This document shows positions 17,857 through 26,164 of a stretch of DNA of 64,000 bases, piece after piece. Source of the DNA: Lachnospiraceae bacterium (GTDB lineage: Bacteria > Bacillota > Clostridia > Lachnospirales > Lachnospiraceae); the NCBI GenBank assembly GCA_017539565.1, contig JAFYCS010000003.1, positions 42,274-106,273 of the forward strand. The letters run 5' to 3'. Below the pieces are notes generated by a model that worked only from the letters and a program-made list of their open reading frames with translations, was not told where the DNA came from and made no database searches. The position numbers were made by a program, and so were the translations under genes. The number at the start of each line of letters is the position of its first letter. Position 1 is the first letter of the stretch.

Positions 17857-19056
17857 TCAATCATACATTTCTGCATAGGATTGAAACTCCTTGAAAATCT
17901 CATCCATTTTTTCCATAAGATCATACTTTTCTATCTCTGATCTTATCAAAGCAGCACTCTTCTTCATGCTTTCTGCTTTTTTCCCGCTTTCATGTTCCAT
18001 GACCGCCTGTGCCAGCGAACGTTCATCCAGAGGATCAAAGTATATCGCAGCATCCTTCATCTGCTCCCTGTGTCCGGGGATACCGGATATTATAACGGGA
18101 CATCCAAGATATACAGCCTCATAAGGCGGCATATTATTGGGTCCGAGAACAGATGCATACAGCAGTGCCTTTGCATGTTTGTAAAGATATTTCAATTCAG
18201 GATATGAAACCAGGCCAAGAAAACTGATCTGATCATCTATCCCGTACTCAGCTGCCTTCTTTTTAATATAATCGCAGTTACCTTTATCCGAACCGGTAAA
18301 TACCACATTGATCCGGATACCGTTCTCCTCCTTAAGTAATCTCAGTGCCTTAAGTATGCGGATGTGATTCTTATGCGGCCAGAACTGTGCCGGATAGAAA
18401 TAGTATTCTTCCGGAAGCTTTGCCTCAGGAGCTGCTTCCTCCCCCCTGCAAAACTCCGTTAACGGAAACGGAACAATACGTATCTTATCCGCTGATACAT
18501 AATAGTTTTCAACTATTTCCCTTTTACCGCTTTCGTTAGCCGTCAGAATATAACTGGCTCTGTATACCATTTCCCTGTATATGTTTTCGCGTTCCTTCCA
18601 CTCCATTACGGGTCTGCCTACCTCGGGAAGCATTGAGAGCCCCCTGTGAGCAAGATCCCATATCGTAAAGATATACGGAACGGAAGTCCTCTCCTGGATC
18701 GCTGAAGTAAACCAGATAAGGTCAACACCTTCCTTATCACAGAACAGATCCCAATACGAATCCGTCGCACCTGCAGGCTTTCTGTCAACCAGACGGTAAA
18801 GAAGCTTTCTGGGGAAAGTTTTTATATCACTCAGCTTAGACGCAGCCGCCAAAACAGTCCTCATATAAAACAGATTGTAATACTCCATTCCGTTTATGAT
18901 GCTTTTATAAGCCTGTTTGGGACCTCCCTCATAGACGACCACAAATTCGTAATCAGCATTTTTAATATGCTTCATTCCCTTCTTTATCGTATCCAGAAGT
19001 GAAGCTGCCCCGCCTTTATCGGGCTTGAAATCTCTGATGACTACCGCTATCTTCAT
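17857..19056 (-). CDS. Glycosyltransferase family 4
   Basis: 399 residues. The N-terminal half begins MKIAVVIRDFKPDKGGAASL, a Rossmann half with the acceptor glycine loop. The C-terminal half carries YPAQFWPHKNHIRILKAL, FTGSDKGN, GLVSYPELKYLYKHA and the donor-binding stretch GPNNMPPYEAVYLGCPVI containing the E of the family motif. This is GT-B, GT4. It abuts the GT2 gene upstream with no gap (stop ends at 19057, ATG at 19056). Donor and acceptor are unknown; it should extend the locus 1 repeat unit on the cytoplasmic face. Confidence 0.9.
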   Translation of the reverse strand: MKIAVVIRDFKPDKGGAASLLDTIKKGMKHIKNADYEFVVVYEGGPKQAYKSIINGMEYYNLFYMRTVLAAASKLSDIKTFPRKLLYRLVDRKPAGATDSYWDLFCDKEGVDLIWFTSAIQERTSVPYIFTIWDLAHRGLSMLPEVGRPVMEWKERENIYREMVYRASYILTANESGKREIVENYYVSADKIRIVPFPLTEFCRGEEAAPEAKLPEEYYFYPAQFWPHKNHIRILKALRLLKEENGIRINVVFTGSDKGNCDYIKKKAAEYGIDDQISFLGLVSYPELKYLYKHAKALLYASVLGPNNMPPYEAVYLGCPVIISGIPGHREQMKDAAIYFDPLDERSLAQAVMEHESGKKAESMKKSAALIRSEIEKYDLMEKMDEIFKEFQSYAEMYD

Positions 19057-19845
19057 TTAAGAATTTCCCCTTGCATATAAATAATAGATCAGCTTGTTTT
19101 CCTTTACGACCGGGATGATACGGTTTCTGATAAAGCGCTTAAGCTTATATTCCGATGTAAGGCCATATTCCTTCTGTATACCCAATGCTTCTTCCGTATA
19201 TTCTTTAAACCTTTTTCCGGTAGTTCCGGATGCATCGAATACAACTATGTCCCTGTCGATACGTTTAAACCTGCAACCTTCTTTAAAAAGCCTGACCCAC
19301 TGATCATAATCCGCAGCCAGCTTTCTGCCGGTATCAAACTTATGTGTACGAAGCAGATCCGTTCTGACAAACAATGCCTGATGCACAAAAGGCAGCTTAT
19401 ACTTGATGGTGTCGATCTCCGAAGCCTTCTTACGGTATTTTTGCCCGTTCTCTCTGCGGATTATCGTATCCCCATATATGCAATCGGCATCCGAAATATC
19501 TGTTTTCAAAAAAACATCTTCAAGAACCGACACATCACGGTAACAGTCATCTGCATTGAGAAAATTGATCCAGCCGGAATCCTCAGACGCCAGCCTGATC
19601 CCTTTATTCATTGCATCATATATCCCGTTATCCTTTTCAGAGATATACTTAAATGTAATACCTTTCTTCTCAAATAACTGCCGGCAACGTTCGATTATCC
19701 CGATAGTCCCGTCTGTCGAGCCTCCGTCAATGATCAGATATTCATAGTCCGTATAAGTCTGCTTTAAAACGGACCTGATAGTACGTTTGAGACTCTTTTC
19801 GGCATTAAATGTGACAGTAACTATCGTAAGCTTCTTATTCTCCAT
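19057..19845 (-). CDS. Glycosyltransferase family 2
   Basis: 262 residues, GT-A fold. The nucleotide-binding start is LTIVTVTFNAEKSLKRTIRS, then the DGGSTDGT loop (about residues 40-47) and the metal-binding INFLNADDCYRD near 93-104. It resembles WcaA/WcaE-type enzymes of capsule operons. No transmembrane helix is present, so it works in the cytoplasm on a lipid-linked acceptor. The start ATG overlaps the last base of the preceding TGA. Confidence 0.9.
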   Translation of the reverse strand: MENKKLTIVTVTFNAEKSLKRTIRSVLKQTYTDYEYLIIDGGSTDGTIGIIERCRQLFEKKGITFKYISEKDNGIYDAMNKGIRLASEDSGWINFLNADDCYRDVSVLEDVFLKTDISDADCIYGDTIIRRENGQKYRKKASEIDTIKYKLPFVHQALFVRTDLLRTHKFDTGRKLAADYDQWVRLFKEGCRFKRIDRDIVVFDASGTTGKRFKEYTEEALGIQKEYGLTSEYKLKRFIRNRIIPVVKENKLIYYLYARGNS

Positions 19846-21128
19846 CAGTCGTCACCATTCCCTGCCTGATCATACGACTCTTCCCATTTTCTTATCGATC
19901 CGATAAAATCATCATACTCATCGGAATATCTTGATGTCGCACTTACAACGATTGTGTTGCGATATCTGTGGTAATCGACCTTAACTCTCTTTTTACTGAT
20001 GTCAATAACACAATAGCAGGCGGTCCTCACTTCACTCTCAGGCGCTGAAGCCTTTATTGCATTCTGCGCCGCGATCAGACTGAATCCGGTATCCGCCGAA
20101 TCATCTACCAAAAGGATCTTTTTATATTTACTCCAGTCCAGGCGCTGATATCTCTCGCTTATCTTCACCTCCCGTTCGGAGTTTGTCTCCTGATAGCCAT
20201 AAGTCGCTTTGGAACTCAGCAACGCAAAAAGAAGCTTCTGCGGCATCCTGGGTATCAGTTTTCTTATCGTATCCTTTCCGTCATTCCCCGGCCTGCTTAC
20301 GGATATATCCACCATCGGACATCCGAAGTGATCGGCCATAGGTTCCGCAAACAGGAAACCGCTCTTAGCAATGAAAACTATAAGATCCGGCCTGTACTCA
20401 AGCCCGATCTTTTCAGCCCATTTTTGGCAGTCTCTGTCTATCTCTGATCGTGTCCTTGAGAAAACACGTATTTTATTCATAGGAGAAAAAAGAAATGCCT
20501 TTATACCCGAACGTAAGGGCATTATATAATCAGAGCGGAAATGATCCCCTATATGCACTATATTGTTCGTCCCCAGCTCCGATATGAGCCTTTCATATAA
20601 GTGCCCGGTCCTCTTTGCCACCCCGTCATCACCGGATACATAAAGCTTTTCATAGCCTTTGAACCCATTCTTACTAAGTATCTGCGCGATCACCGTTTTG
20701 GGCAGATACATATCAGATGTTATGACTATACGTTTTCCTTTTTCCCTGAGATATTTAAAAAAACGTAATGCATCCGGATTGGCATATGATACTTCCAGTT
20801 CTTTTTCTATTTCCTGCTTTTTCAGTATTTCAGTCTTTTCATTTCCATACTTTACAGCCAGCCTGGCATAAATCTCATCAAGCGTAATATCCTCTGCCTT
20901 TGTATTGGCTCTGACATATTTTTCCGCTTCTATCCTGTCATCTTTATACTGTGGATTTTCTGTATCGATAAGCGAAAAAACATCTTCCGGAGCTTTCACA
21001 CTCCGAAAAATAAGTGTATCAAAGACATCAAAGGAAATTATCCTTGCATCGCAGACAGCAGTACAGTATTTAAAACTCTTTCCCAGCATGCTGCCAAGAA
21101 CTTTTTTAATCTTCTTTTTAACTGACAT
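19845..21128 (-). CDS. HAD hydrolase fused to a phosphoribosyltransferase-like domain
   Basis: 427 residues. The N-terminal part is a HAD phosphatase-like domain: motif I DVFDT (34-38), motif II around ITSDMY (136-141), a lysine in AKRTGH (171-176) and motif III/IV HIGDHFRSD (192-200). After a short linker, residues about 250-415 resemble a type I phosphoribosyltransferase: AKSGFLFAEPMADHFGCP and a PRPP-loop-like LLVDDSADTGFS (339-350). HAD and PRTase modules occur together in some capsule and tellurite-type clusters, but the fused reaction is not established. It is the second gene of locus 1, after the initiating transferase, so a sugar-phosphate or nucleoside substrate is plausible. Confidence 0.75.
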   Translation of the reverse strand: MSVKKKIKKVLGSMLGKSFKYCTAVCDARIISFDVFDTLIFRSVKAPEDVFSLIDTENPQYKDDRIEAEKYVRANTKAEDITLDEIYARLAVKYGNEKTEILKKQEIEKELEVSYANPDALRFFKYLREKGKRIVITSDMYLPKTVIAQILSKNGFKGYEKLYVSGDDGVAKRTGHLYERLISELGTNNIVHIGDHFRSDYIMPLRSGIKAFLFSPMNKIRVFSRTRSEIDRDCQKWAEKIGLEYRPDLIVFIAKSGFLFAEPMADHFGCPMVDISVSRPGNDGKDTIRKLIPRMPQKLLFALLSSKATYGYQETNSEREVKISERYQRLDWSKYKKILLVDDSADTGFSLIAAQNAIKASAPESEVRTACYCVIDISKKRVKVDYHRYRNTIVVSATSRYSDEYDDFIGSIRKWEESYDQAGNGDD

Positions 21129-21177
21129 ACCCAGATTCCCTGTATCTTTCAGGCAGCATAAAACGTTATCTGCCGTT

Positions 21178-21891
21178 CTACATGGCTCCGTTCTTCTTAA
21201 GAATGGCGCTCACCGTGATGAACATGAGCTTTATATCAGTCCAAAGGCTCATTTCCATTATATATTTCAGATCCATCTCTACCCATTCATCCCAGGGCAC
21301 CTCTGCACGTCCGCAGACCTGCCATATAGCAGTGATACCGGGCTTTACCACCCAGCGCTGCTTTTCATAGGCCTCTATCTCTTTATCGGTAGTCTGTATA
21401 GGGCGGGGTCCGACAAGGCTCATCTGTCCTTTAAAGACATTCCAGAACTGGGGCAGCTCATCTATACTGGTTTTCCTGATAAACTTCCCAACCTTGGTTA
21501 TTCGGGGATCATCCTTTATCTTGAATGCCAGACCGTTTTTATCGGCATCGCTTAATACCGACTTGGTCTTCTTTTCGGCATCAATGCACATTGAGCGGAA
21601 TTTATGCATGGGAAAGTATTTCATATCCTTTCCGTAACGCTGGCCGCTGTAAAATACAGGGCCCCCATCCTCAAGTTTAATGGCTATAGCTGTTCCCAGA
21701 AAAACAGGTGAAAACAGGATCATCGCTATCGCAGATCCGAATATATCCATAAGACGTTTGGCTATCTTATAAGAAACAGGCTTTTTCCGATACACTTCAC
21801 GCATATCTATGCCTTCATAAGATCTTTTCAGTACCCCGTTCGCATCACGTTCCCCGACAAAAATCGGTTTAATCCCCTTATCTCTTGCCAC
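21178..21891 (-). CDS. Undecaprenyl-phosphate sugar-phosphotransferase (initiating transferase)
   Basis: 237 residues; first gene of the operon. It has the PF02397 bacterial sugar transferase set: one membrane segment at about 47-68, GPVFYSGQRYGKD, HKFRSMCIDA, the TSIDELPQFWNV helix, SLVGPRPIQT and KPGITAIWQVCGR. It would transfer a sugar-1-phosphate from a nucleotide sugar to undecaprenyl phosphate. This is the short form without the large N-terminal membrane module of WbaP/WcaJ. The start is GTG 21891 with GGAG 9 bases upstream. Confidence 0.93.
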   Translation of the reverse strand: MARDKGIKPIFVGERDANGVLKRSYEGIDMREVYRKKPVSYKIAKRLMDIFGSAIAMILFSPVFLGTAIAIKLEDGGPVFYSGQRYGKDMKYFPMHKFRSMCIDAEKKTKSVLSDADKNGLAFKIKDDPRITKVGKFIRKTSIDELPQFWNVFKGQMSLVGPRPIQTTDKEIEAYEKQRWVVKPGITAIWQVCGRAEVPWDEWVEMDLKYIMEMSLWTDIKLMFITVSAILKKNGAM

Positions 21892-21927
21892 AATACCATT
21901 CTCCGTTTCTGCTATAAGTATGATATG

Positions 21928-21956
21928 ATTTTACAACTATCGGATATCATTGTCCA
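21928..21956 (-). promoter_or_regulatory. Promoter of polysaccharide locus 1
   Basis: TGGACA (21951-21956), 17 bases, TAAAAT (21928-21933) on the minus strand, about 37 bases before the GTG of the initiating transferase. All twelve genes to 8534 read from here with short gaps or overlaps, and no internal terminator was noticed. Confidence 0.75.
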
Positions 21957-22011
21957 CCCTGTGATTTACTTCTGAATACGTAATTACGCCATTTAATCCC
22001 GGCTGTATCGA

Positions 22012-22626
22012 TCACCCCAGAGCCTCATACCTCTCCCCCACCTTCTTCCAGTCAAGTATCTCAAAATAAGCCTTGATGTAATCTGCGCGGAGATTCTTAT
22101 ATTTCAGATAATATGCATGCTCCCATACATCCAGTGCCAGCAGCGGAGTATATCCCTCACCGGCCATAAAAGGATTATCCTGGTTAGGTGAAGTATCTAC
22201 GATAAGCTCACCCTTGGTATTTGCGCTGAGCCACGCCCAGCCCGAGCCGAACTGGCCGGCAGCCTTCTTACTCAGCTCTTCTTTCAGTGCTTCAAAAGAT
22301 CCGAACTGCTTATCTATCTGCTCTGCAAGTTTTCCGGAAGGTGCATGCTGCGCGTTGGGCGAAAAATTGGCAAAATACAGGTTATGATTATAGAATCCGC
22401 CTCCGTTATTACGGACAGCCGTCCTCAGCGCCGGGTCTTCTATTATGACAAGGCTGCTCAAAAGCTCCTCTATCGGCTTATCAGCAACGCCTGCCTTTTC
22501 TGCTGCCGCATTCAGGTTTGCGGTATAAGCGGCATGATGTTTGCCGTAGTGAGTCTCCATGGTAAGTGTATCGATATACGGCTCCAGGTCTGCAAACCCG
22601 TAGTCTAATTTAACCTGTTCATACAT
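22012..22626 (-). CDS. sod: Superoxide dismutase, Fe/Mn type
   Basis: 204 residues, the usual size. All four metal ligands are visible: His26 in METHYGKHH, His81 in FYNHNLYF, and Asp166 and His170 in DVWEHAYYLKYKNLRADY. The GSGWAWLS and MAGEGYTPLLALDVWEH signatures are intact. It converts superoxide to peroxide and oxygen in the cytoplasm. Iron versus manganese use cannot be decided reliably from these motifs. The gene follows the Uma2 gene by 37 bases and may be read from the same promoter; its own ribosome-binding site is AAGGAGG. Confidence 0.95.
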   Translation of the reverse strand: MYEQVKLDYGFADLEPYIDTLTMETHYGKHHAAYTANLNAAAEKAGVADKPIEELLSSLVIIEDPALRTAVRNNGGGFYNHNLYFANFSPNAQHAPSGKLAEQIDKQFGSFEALKEELSKKAAGQFGSGWAWLSANTKGELIVDTSPNQDNPFMAGEGYTPLLALDVWEHAYYLKYKNLRADYIKAYFEILDWKKVGERYEALG

Positions 22627-22663
22627 GATAGAAAACCTCCTTAGTTTTGTTATATATGTGCCA

Positions 22664-23206
22664 TTACAGCTTTGACATATCTATCTCAAGATCCTCATAT
22701 ATCGCAACCGGAACAGTATCCTTAAAACCATATTGTTCCATAGTATCGGTCATAAAGTCGTACACGGATACCATTTCCGAAGCCGGATCAACTATCCAGT
22801 ACAGACGGACACCTTTCTGCTTATAATGATATAACTTGCGCAGGTAATCCATGCTTTTTGTCGAAGGTGATACCACCTCTACGATCCAGTCAGGAGCGCC
22901 TTCGCAGCCCCTTTCCGATATCTTGTCCTTATCGCAGATGACCGATATATCCGGCTCTACATAGTTCTTTTCATCCTTAGTCAGGAATACGCCAAAGGGT
23001 GCAGTAAACACCTCACATGAGCCGCCCTTATGGTCAATATGATCAGCAACCTTCCGTGCCAGATTAAAGGCGATCCTCTGATGCTGCGTACTTGGTGCCG
23101 CCATATCATACACCACTCCGTCCAGCATTTCTTTATGTACCCCTTCCGGGAGATTTAAAATATCTTCTAAGGTATATTCCTTTTCCTGCATCTTAACTGC
23201 GTCCAT
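22664..23206 (-). CDS. Uma2-family (DUF820) predicted nuclease-fold protein
   Basis: 180 residues from ATG 23206, which follows AGGAGG by 6 bases; the longer frame to 23242 runs into the promoter hairpin. The PD-(D/E)XK-like core of Uma2 proteins is recognisable: KEMLDGVVYDM, VEPDISVICDKDK (acidic pair), APDWIVEVVSPSTKSMDYLRKLYHYKQKG with the E and K of the active-site pattern, and YWIVDP. The family is very common in cyanobacteria and some Firmicutes; endonuclease activity is predicted, not demonstrated. Function in this cell is unknown. Confidence 0.8.
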   Translation of the reverse strand: MDAVKMQEKEYTLEDILNLPEGVHKEMLDGVVYDMAAPSTQHQRIAFNLARKVADHIDHKGGSCEVFTAPFGVFLTKDEKNYVEPDISVICDKDKISERGCEGAPDWIVEVVSPSTKSMDYLRKLYHYKQKGVRLYWIVDPASEMVSVYDFMTDTMEQYGFKDTVPVAIYEDLEIDMSKL

Positions 23207-23246
23207 TTCACACCTCCTGTTTCCAAGGCGTGTCCTTTCCACGCCT

Positions 23247-23275
23247 ATTATACGCTATTTACAGTAAAGTCACAA
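23247..23275 (-). promoter_or_regulatory. Promoter of the Uma2 gene, -35 within a repeat fragment
   Basis: TTGTGA (23270-23275), 17 bases, TATAAT (23247-23252) on the minus strand. The -35 hexamer is the end of a 27-base fragment of the 95-bp hairpin element (23269-23295). The expected transcript begins in a GGCGTG...CACGCC hairpin (23227-23245). Confidence 0.7.
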
Positions 23276-23295
23276 GAAGGGGCCTGCCTTTTGGC
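23269..23295 (+). repeat. 95-bp hairpin element, truncated copy C (first 27 bases)
   Basis: Identical to the first 27 bases of copy B (36451-36477) except for one C to T change; beyond 23295 the similarity stops. It lies between the dprA stop codon and the Uma2 promoter. Confidence 0.75.
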
Positions 23296-23300
23296 TGCTT

Positions 23301-24443
23301 TCATTTCAGTTCATACCTGCCGCCACGGCATAATACCAGTCCTTCGATCTCCAGCTGCATCAGTTCGCTTAACAGTTCCTGTATCTTTACTCCCGGCTTT
23401 CCCAGCCTGCCATAAAGCTCCTGGGCAGTCATAGGTGTATCAAGCAGACTCTTCCTCACAAAATAACGCAGTTCACCATCCCAGCGCGGATCTACTGCGG
23501 GTGCGGCCTCTTTTCGTACGCCTTCCTTTTGAGCTTTCTCTGTAATACGTATCTCCCTGTGCCTGTTTTCGCTGTCAGCCAGAGCCAGAAGCACCTCTTC
23601 AACACAGTATGCCACTCCCGCCCCCTGGGTAATGAGCCGGTTACAGCCGTGGCTGAGTTCATCCTCGATACGTCCGGGTACCGCATACACATCCTTTCCC
23701 TGTTCAAGCGCATAGTTGACCGTTATAAATGTCCCGCTCTTCTCCCTGGCCTCTACCACCAGAAGGATATCGCACAGGGCACTGATCAGCCTGTTTCTCA
23801 TCGGGAAGTGGAAAGGCAGAGACTCTCTCCCGGGAGGATACTCGCTTATCACACCCCCGTTTTCGATCAGCTTGTTGTACAGGCCTTTATTGCTTGGCGG
23901 ATATATCACATCTACTCCGCTTCCCAGCAGCGCATAACTCTTCTCCCCTGCATCGATGCAGGCTTCCTGCGCCATGCCGTCTATCCCACGGGCCATGCCG
24001 CTTATCACCGAAACACCTGCTTTTGCCAGTTCACGTCCGAAGTACTCAGCAGTTCTCCGGCCGTAATCGCTGCACTTCCTCGCACCGATAATCGACACGT
24101 ACTTCTTATCCGGATCAGGCAATTTTCCTCTCACGAACAGGGCATACGGTGCATCTTCCAGACACCTTATTTTTTCCGGATACCCGTCTTCATCCACACA
24201 TACCATTTTTATGGCATGCTTTTCCATATATCCGGCCATCTCTACCGGCAGCCCACGTTTCTGTGCTGCCCTTAGCTCCGCCTTTTCCTCTTCTTTCAGA
24301 TATGGGATACCGTCTGTCTCCATAGGATCCAGTGTACATATCCTCTCTGCACTGCCATATTCTCCTCTCAGGCTGCGCACTGCCTGCGGCATCACATCCG
24401 TCAGATTTGCCAGCTGCAGCCTGTATAATCTGTCCTTATCCAT
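23301..24443 (-). CDS. dprA: DNA-processing protein DprA
   Basis: 380 residues. The Rossmann-like core is complete: SIIGARKCSDYGRRTAEYFG (the first signature), VISGMARGIDGMAQ, LLGSGVDVIYPPSN, ISEYPPGRESLPFHFPMRNR and VEAREKSGTFITVNYALEQGKDVYAVPG. A small N-terminal helical region precedes it and a winged-helix-like C-terminus (about 310-380) follows. DprA loads RecA onto incoming single-stranded DNA during transformation; it is also kept in species without known competence. It starts 6 bases after the yifB stop and is co-transcribed with it. Confidence 0.95.
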   Translation of the reverse strand: MDKDRLYRLQLANLTDVMPQAVRSLRGEYGSAERICTLDPMETDGIPYLKEEEKAELRAAQKRGLPVEMAGYMEKHAIKMVCVDEDGYPEKIRCLEDAPYALFVRGKLPDPDKKYVSIIGARKCSDYGRRTAEYFGRELAKAGVSVISGMARGIDGMAQEACIDAGEKSYALLGSGVDVIYPPSNKGLYNKLIENGGVISEYPPGRESLPFHFPMRNRLISALCDILLVVEAREKSGTFITVNYALEQGKDVYAVPGRIEDELSHGCNRLITQGAGVAYCVEEVLLALADSENRHREIRITEKAQKEGVRKEAAPAVDPRWDGELRYFVRKSLLDTPMTAQELYGRLGKPGVKIQELLSELMQLEIEGLVLCRGGRYELK

Positions 24444-24449
24444 TACCGG

Positions 24450-25994
24450 TCACCTCCAATACCTGTCCTCAACGCCGCGGTAACACAGCGCTTCTTTCAA
24501 CTGTTCCAGCCCGACATTGCAGAGTCCGTCAATATCGGCGATCGTCCGCGCCACCTTTAATACTCTGTGATATGACCGCAGGCTCATATGCAGGTTCTCA
24601 TACACCTTATCCATGTACTCACGTTCCTTCTCTCCAAGTTTTACATAGCGCTCCAGCTCTGCCACTCCCATCTGCGCATTGAAGCATATGGCCTCGTCCC
24701 TGAATCTTTCCTCCTGTATGGCCCTTGCTTCCAACACACGCTGCCGCATCGTATCACTGTTAAGTTCATCCATGCTTCCCTCATGGCTCTTTCTATACTC
24801 TTCCATACTTATCCTGCCCATTTCCACACACAGGTCAATGCGGTCCAGCAAGGGTCCCGACAGCTTATTTAAATATCTTCTCACCTGCTCCTCGCTGCAG
24901 CGGCATCGCTGCGGATCCGGGTAATTACCGCAGGGGCAGGGATTCATCGCCGCAACCAGCATGAATTCCGCAGGAAATTCGTAGCTAGCGGTACTCCTGG
25001 CTATCAGCACCTTCTTATCTTCCAGCGGCTGGCGGAGCACCTCCAATGCTGCAGATGAAAAATGCACCACCTCATCCAGAAACAGCACACCTTTGTGGGC
25101 GTGGCTTATAAGCCCCGGGCGCGGGCTCTGCCCTCCGCCGGCAAGAGCCTGCAATGTAGCAGAATGGTGGGGTGCCACAAAAGGTCTGTATTTTATAAGT
25201 CCTCCGCCTTTGAGTTTCCCGGCCACACTGTATATCTTTGATACTTCCAATGCTTCTTCTTCAGTGATCGGCGGCAGGATACCCGGCAAACGCCTTGCCG
25301 CCATGGTCTTGCCCGCTCCCGGCGGCCCTATCATCAGCAGGTTATGAAAACCTGCTGCCGCTATCTCCATAGCGCGCTTAACTCCCTCCTGACCGTACAG
25401 CTCCCCAAAATCCGGCACTGTATTATCAGCCGTCTCTTCCGTCTGCTCCGCTGGCTTTGCATAATGCAGCTTACGCATTTCCTCATCAAGCTTAAGATAC
25501 TCCAGCATTTCTTCAAGACTGCCGACACCTACTATATTCATATCCCTGACTACCGTTCCCTCCGGCGCATTCTCTTTAGGCAGTATGCATTCCCTTATTC
25601 CTGCTGCCCTGGCCTTTAACACCATCGGAAGGCAGCCCCTTACCGCCTTGACTTCCCCGTCCAGTCCCAGCTCTCCGGCTATGAACAGCCCTTCCAGCCT
25701 GGTCGGTGGTATTAGTTCCAGAGCCGAAAGCATTGCCGCCGAAATTGGCAGGTCATACTGACTCCCCTCCTTATGCAGGGATGCGGGGGCAAGGTTTACC
25801 GTGATACGCTGCGGCGGGATAGCTATCCCCGCATTCTTAAGAGCCACCCTGACTCTCATCTGCGCTTCTTTTACTTCTTTTGAAAGACTGCCTACCATTT
25901 CCATCATCGGCAGGCCATTCGACACATCCACTTCCACCGTGACCAGATCACACTCAATACCACTCAGTGCCCCTGTAAATACATTGATTACCAT
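24450..25994 (-). CDS. yifB: YifB/ComM-family AAA+ ATPase
   Basis: 514 residues from ATG 25994, which follows AAGGAGG; the frame opens 8 codons earlier but without a ribosome-binding site. N-terminal ChlI-like domain (VSNGLPMMEMVGSLSKEVKE, ITVNLAPASLHKEGSQYDLP), then the Mg-chelatase-type AAA core: Walker A IGPPGAGKTMAARRLPGILP at about 215-234, Walker B GVLFLDEVVHFSS, sensor AAMNPCPCGNYPD with the cysteine cluster, and the C-terminal ComM helical domain SYHRVLKVARTIADI. ComM is a helicase that promotes branch migration in natural transformation in other bacteria. Pairing with dprA supports a role with incoming DNA. Confidence 0.95.
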   Translation of the reverse strand: MVINVFTGALSGIECDLVTVEVDVSNGLPMMEMVGSLSKEVKEAQMRVRVALKNAGIAIPPQRITVNLAPASLHKEGSQYDLPISAAMLSALELIPPTRLEGLFIAGELGLDGEVKAVRGCLPMVLKARAAGIRECILPKENAPEGTVVRDMNIVGVGSLEEMLEYLKLDEEMRKLHYAKPAEQTEETADNTVPDFGELYGQEGVKRAMEIAAAGFHNLLMIGPPGAGKTMAARRLPGILPPITEEEALEVSKIYSVAGKLKGGGLIKYRPFVAPHHSATLQALAGGGQSPRPGLISHAHKGVLFLDEVVHFSSAALEVLRQPLEDKKVLIARSTASYEFPAEFMLVAAMNPCPCGNYPDPQRCRCSEEQVRRYLNKLSGPLLDRIDLCVEMGRISMEEYRKSHEGSMDELNSDTMRQRVLEARAIQEERFRDEAICFNAQMGVAELERYVKLGEKEREYMDKVYENLHMSLRSYHRVLKVARTIADIDGLCNVGLEQLKEALCYRGVEDRYWR

Positions 25995-26016
25995 GTTAAC
26001 CTCCTTTTTTGCACGC

Positions 26017-26044
26017 AAAAAAACGCCTGTGCATCCAAAAGGCG
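26017..26044 (-). terminator. Intrinsic terminator or attenuator ahead of yifB
   Basis: Reading leftward, CGCCT (26040-26044) and AGGCG (26024-26028) close a hairpin that is followed by a run of seven T. It lies inside the leader between the yifB promoter and its ribosome-binding site. Confidence 0.6.
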
Positions 26045-26124
26045 CTAAACAGATATTAATTTTTCCCCTGTCATGAAGATCCGGCCGGATCGTGCCCAGA
26101 ACACTAACGACTCAGATGTGAGTC

Positions 26125-26153
26125 ATAGTATCACACAATAATATGCATTTCAA
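26125..26153 (-). promoter_or_regulatory. Promoter of yifB-dprA
   Basis: TTGAAA (26148-26153), 17 bases, TACTAT (26125-26130) on the minus strand. It gives a leader of about 125 bases containing an ACTCA...TGAGT dyad at the start, the palindrome GATCCGGCCGGATC (26085-26098) and the terminator-like hairpin at 26017-26044. Confidence 0.7.
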
Positions 26154-26164
26154 GAAAAAACGCA

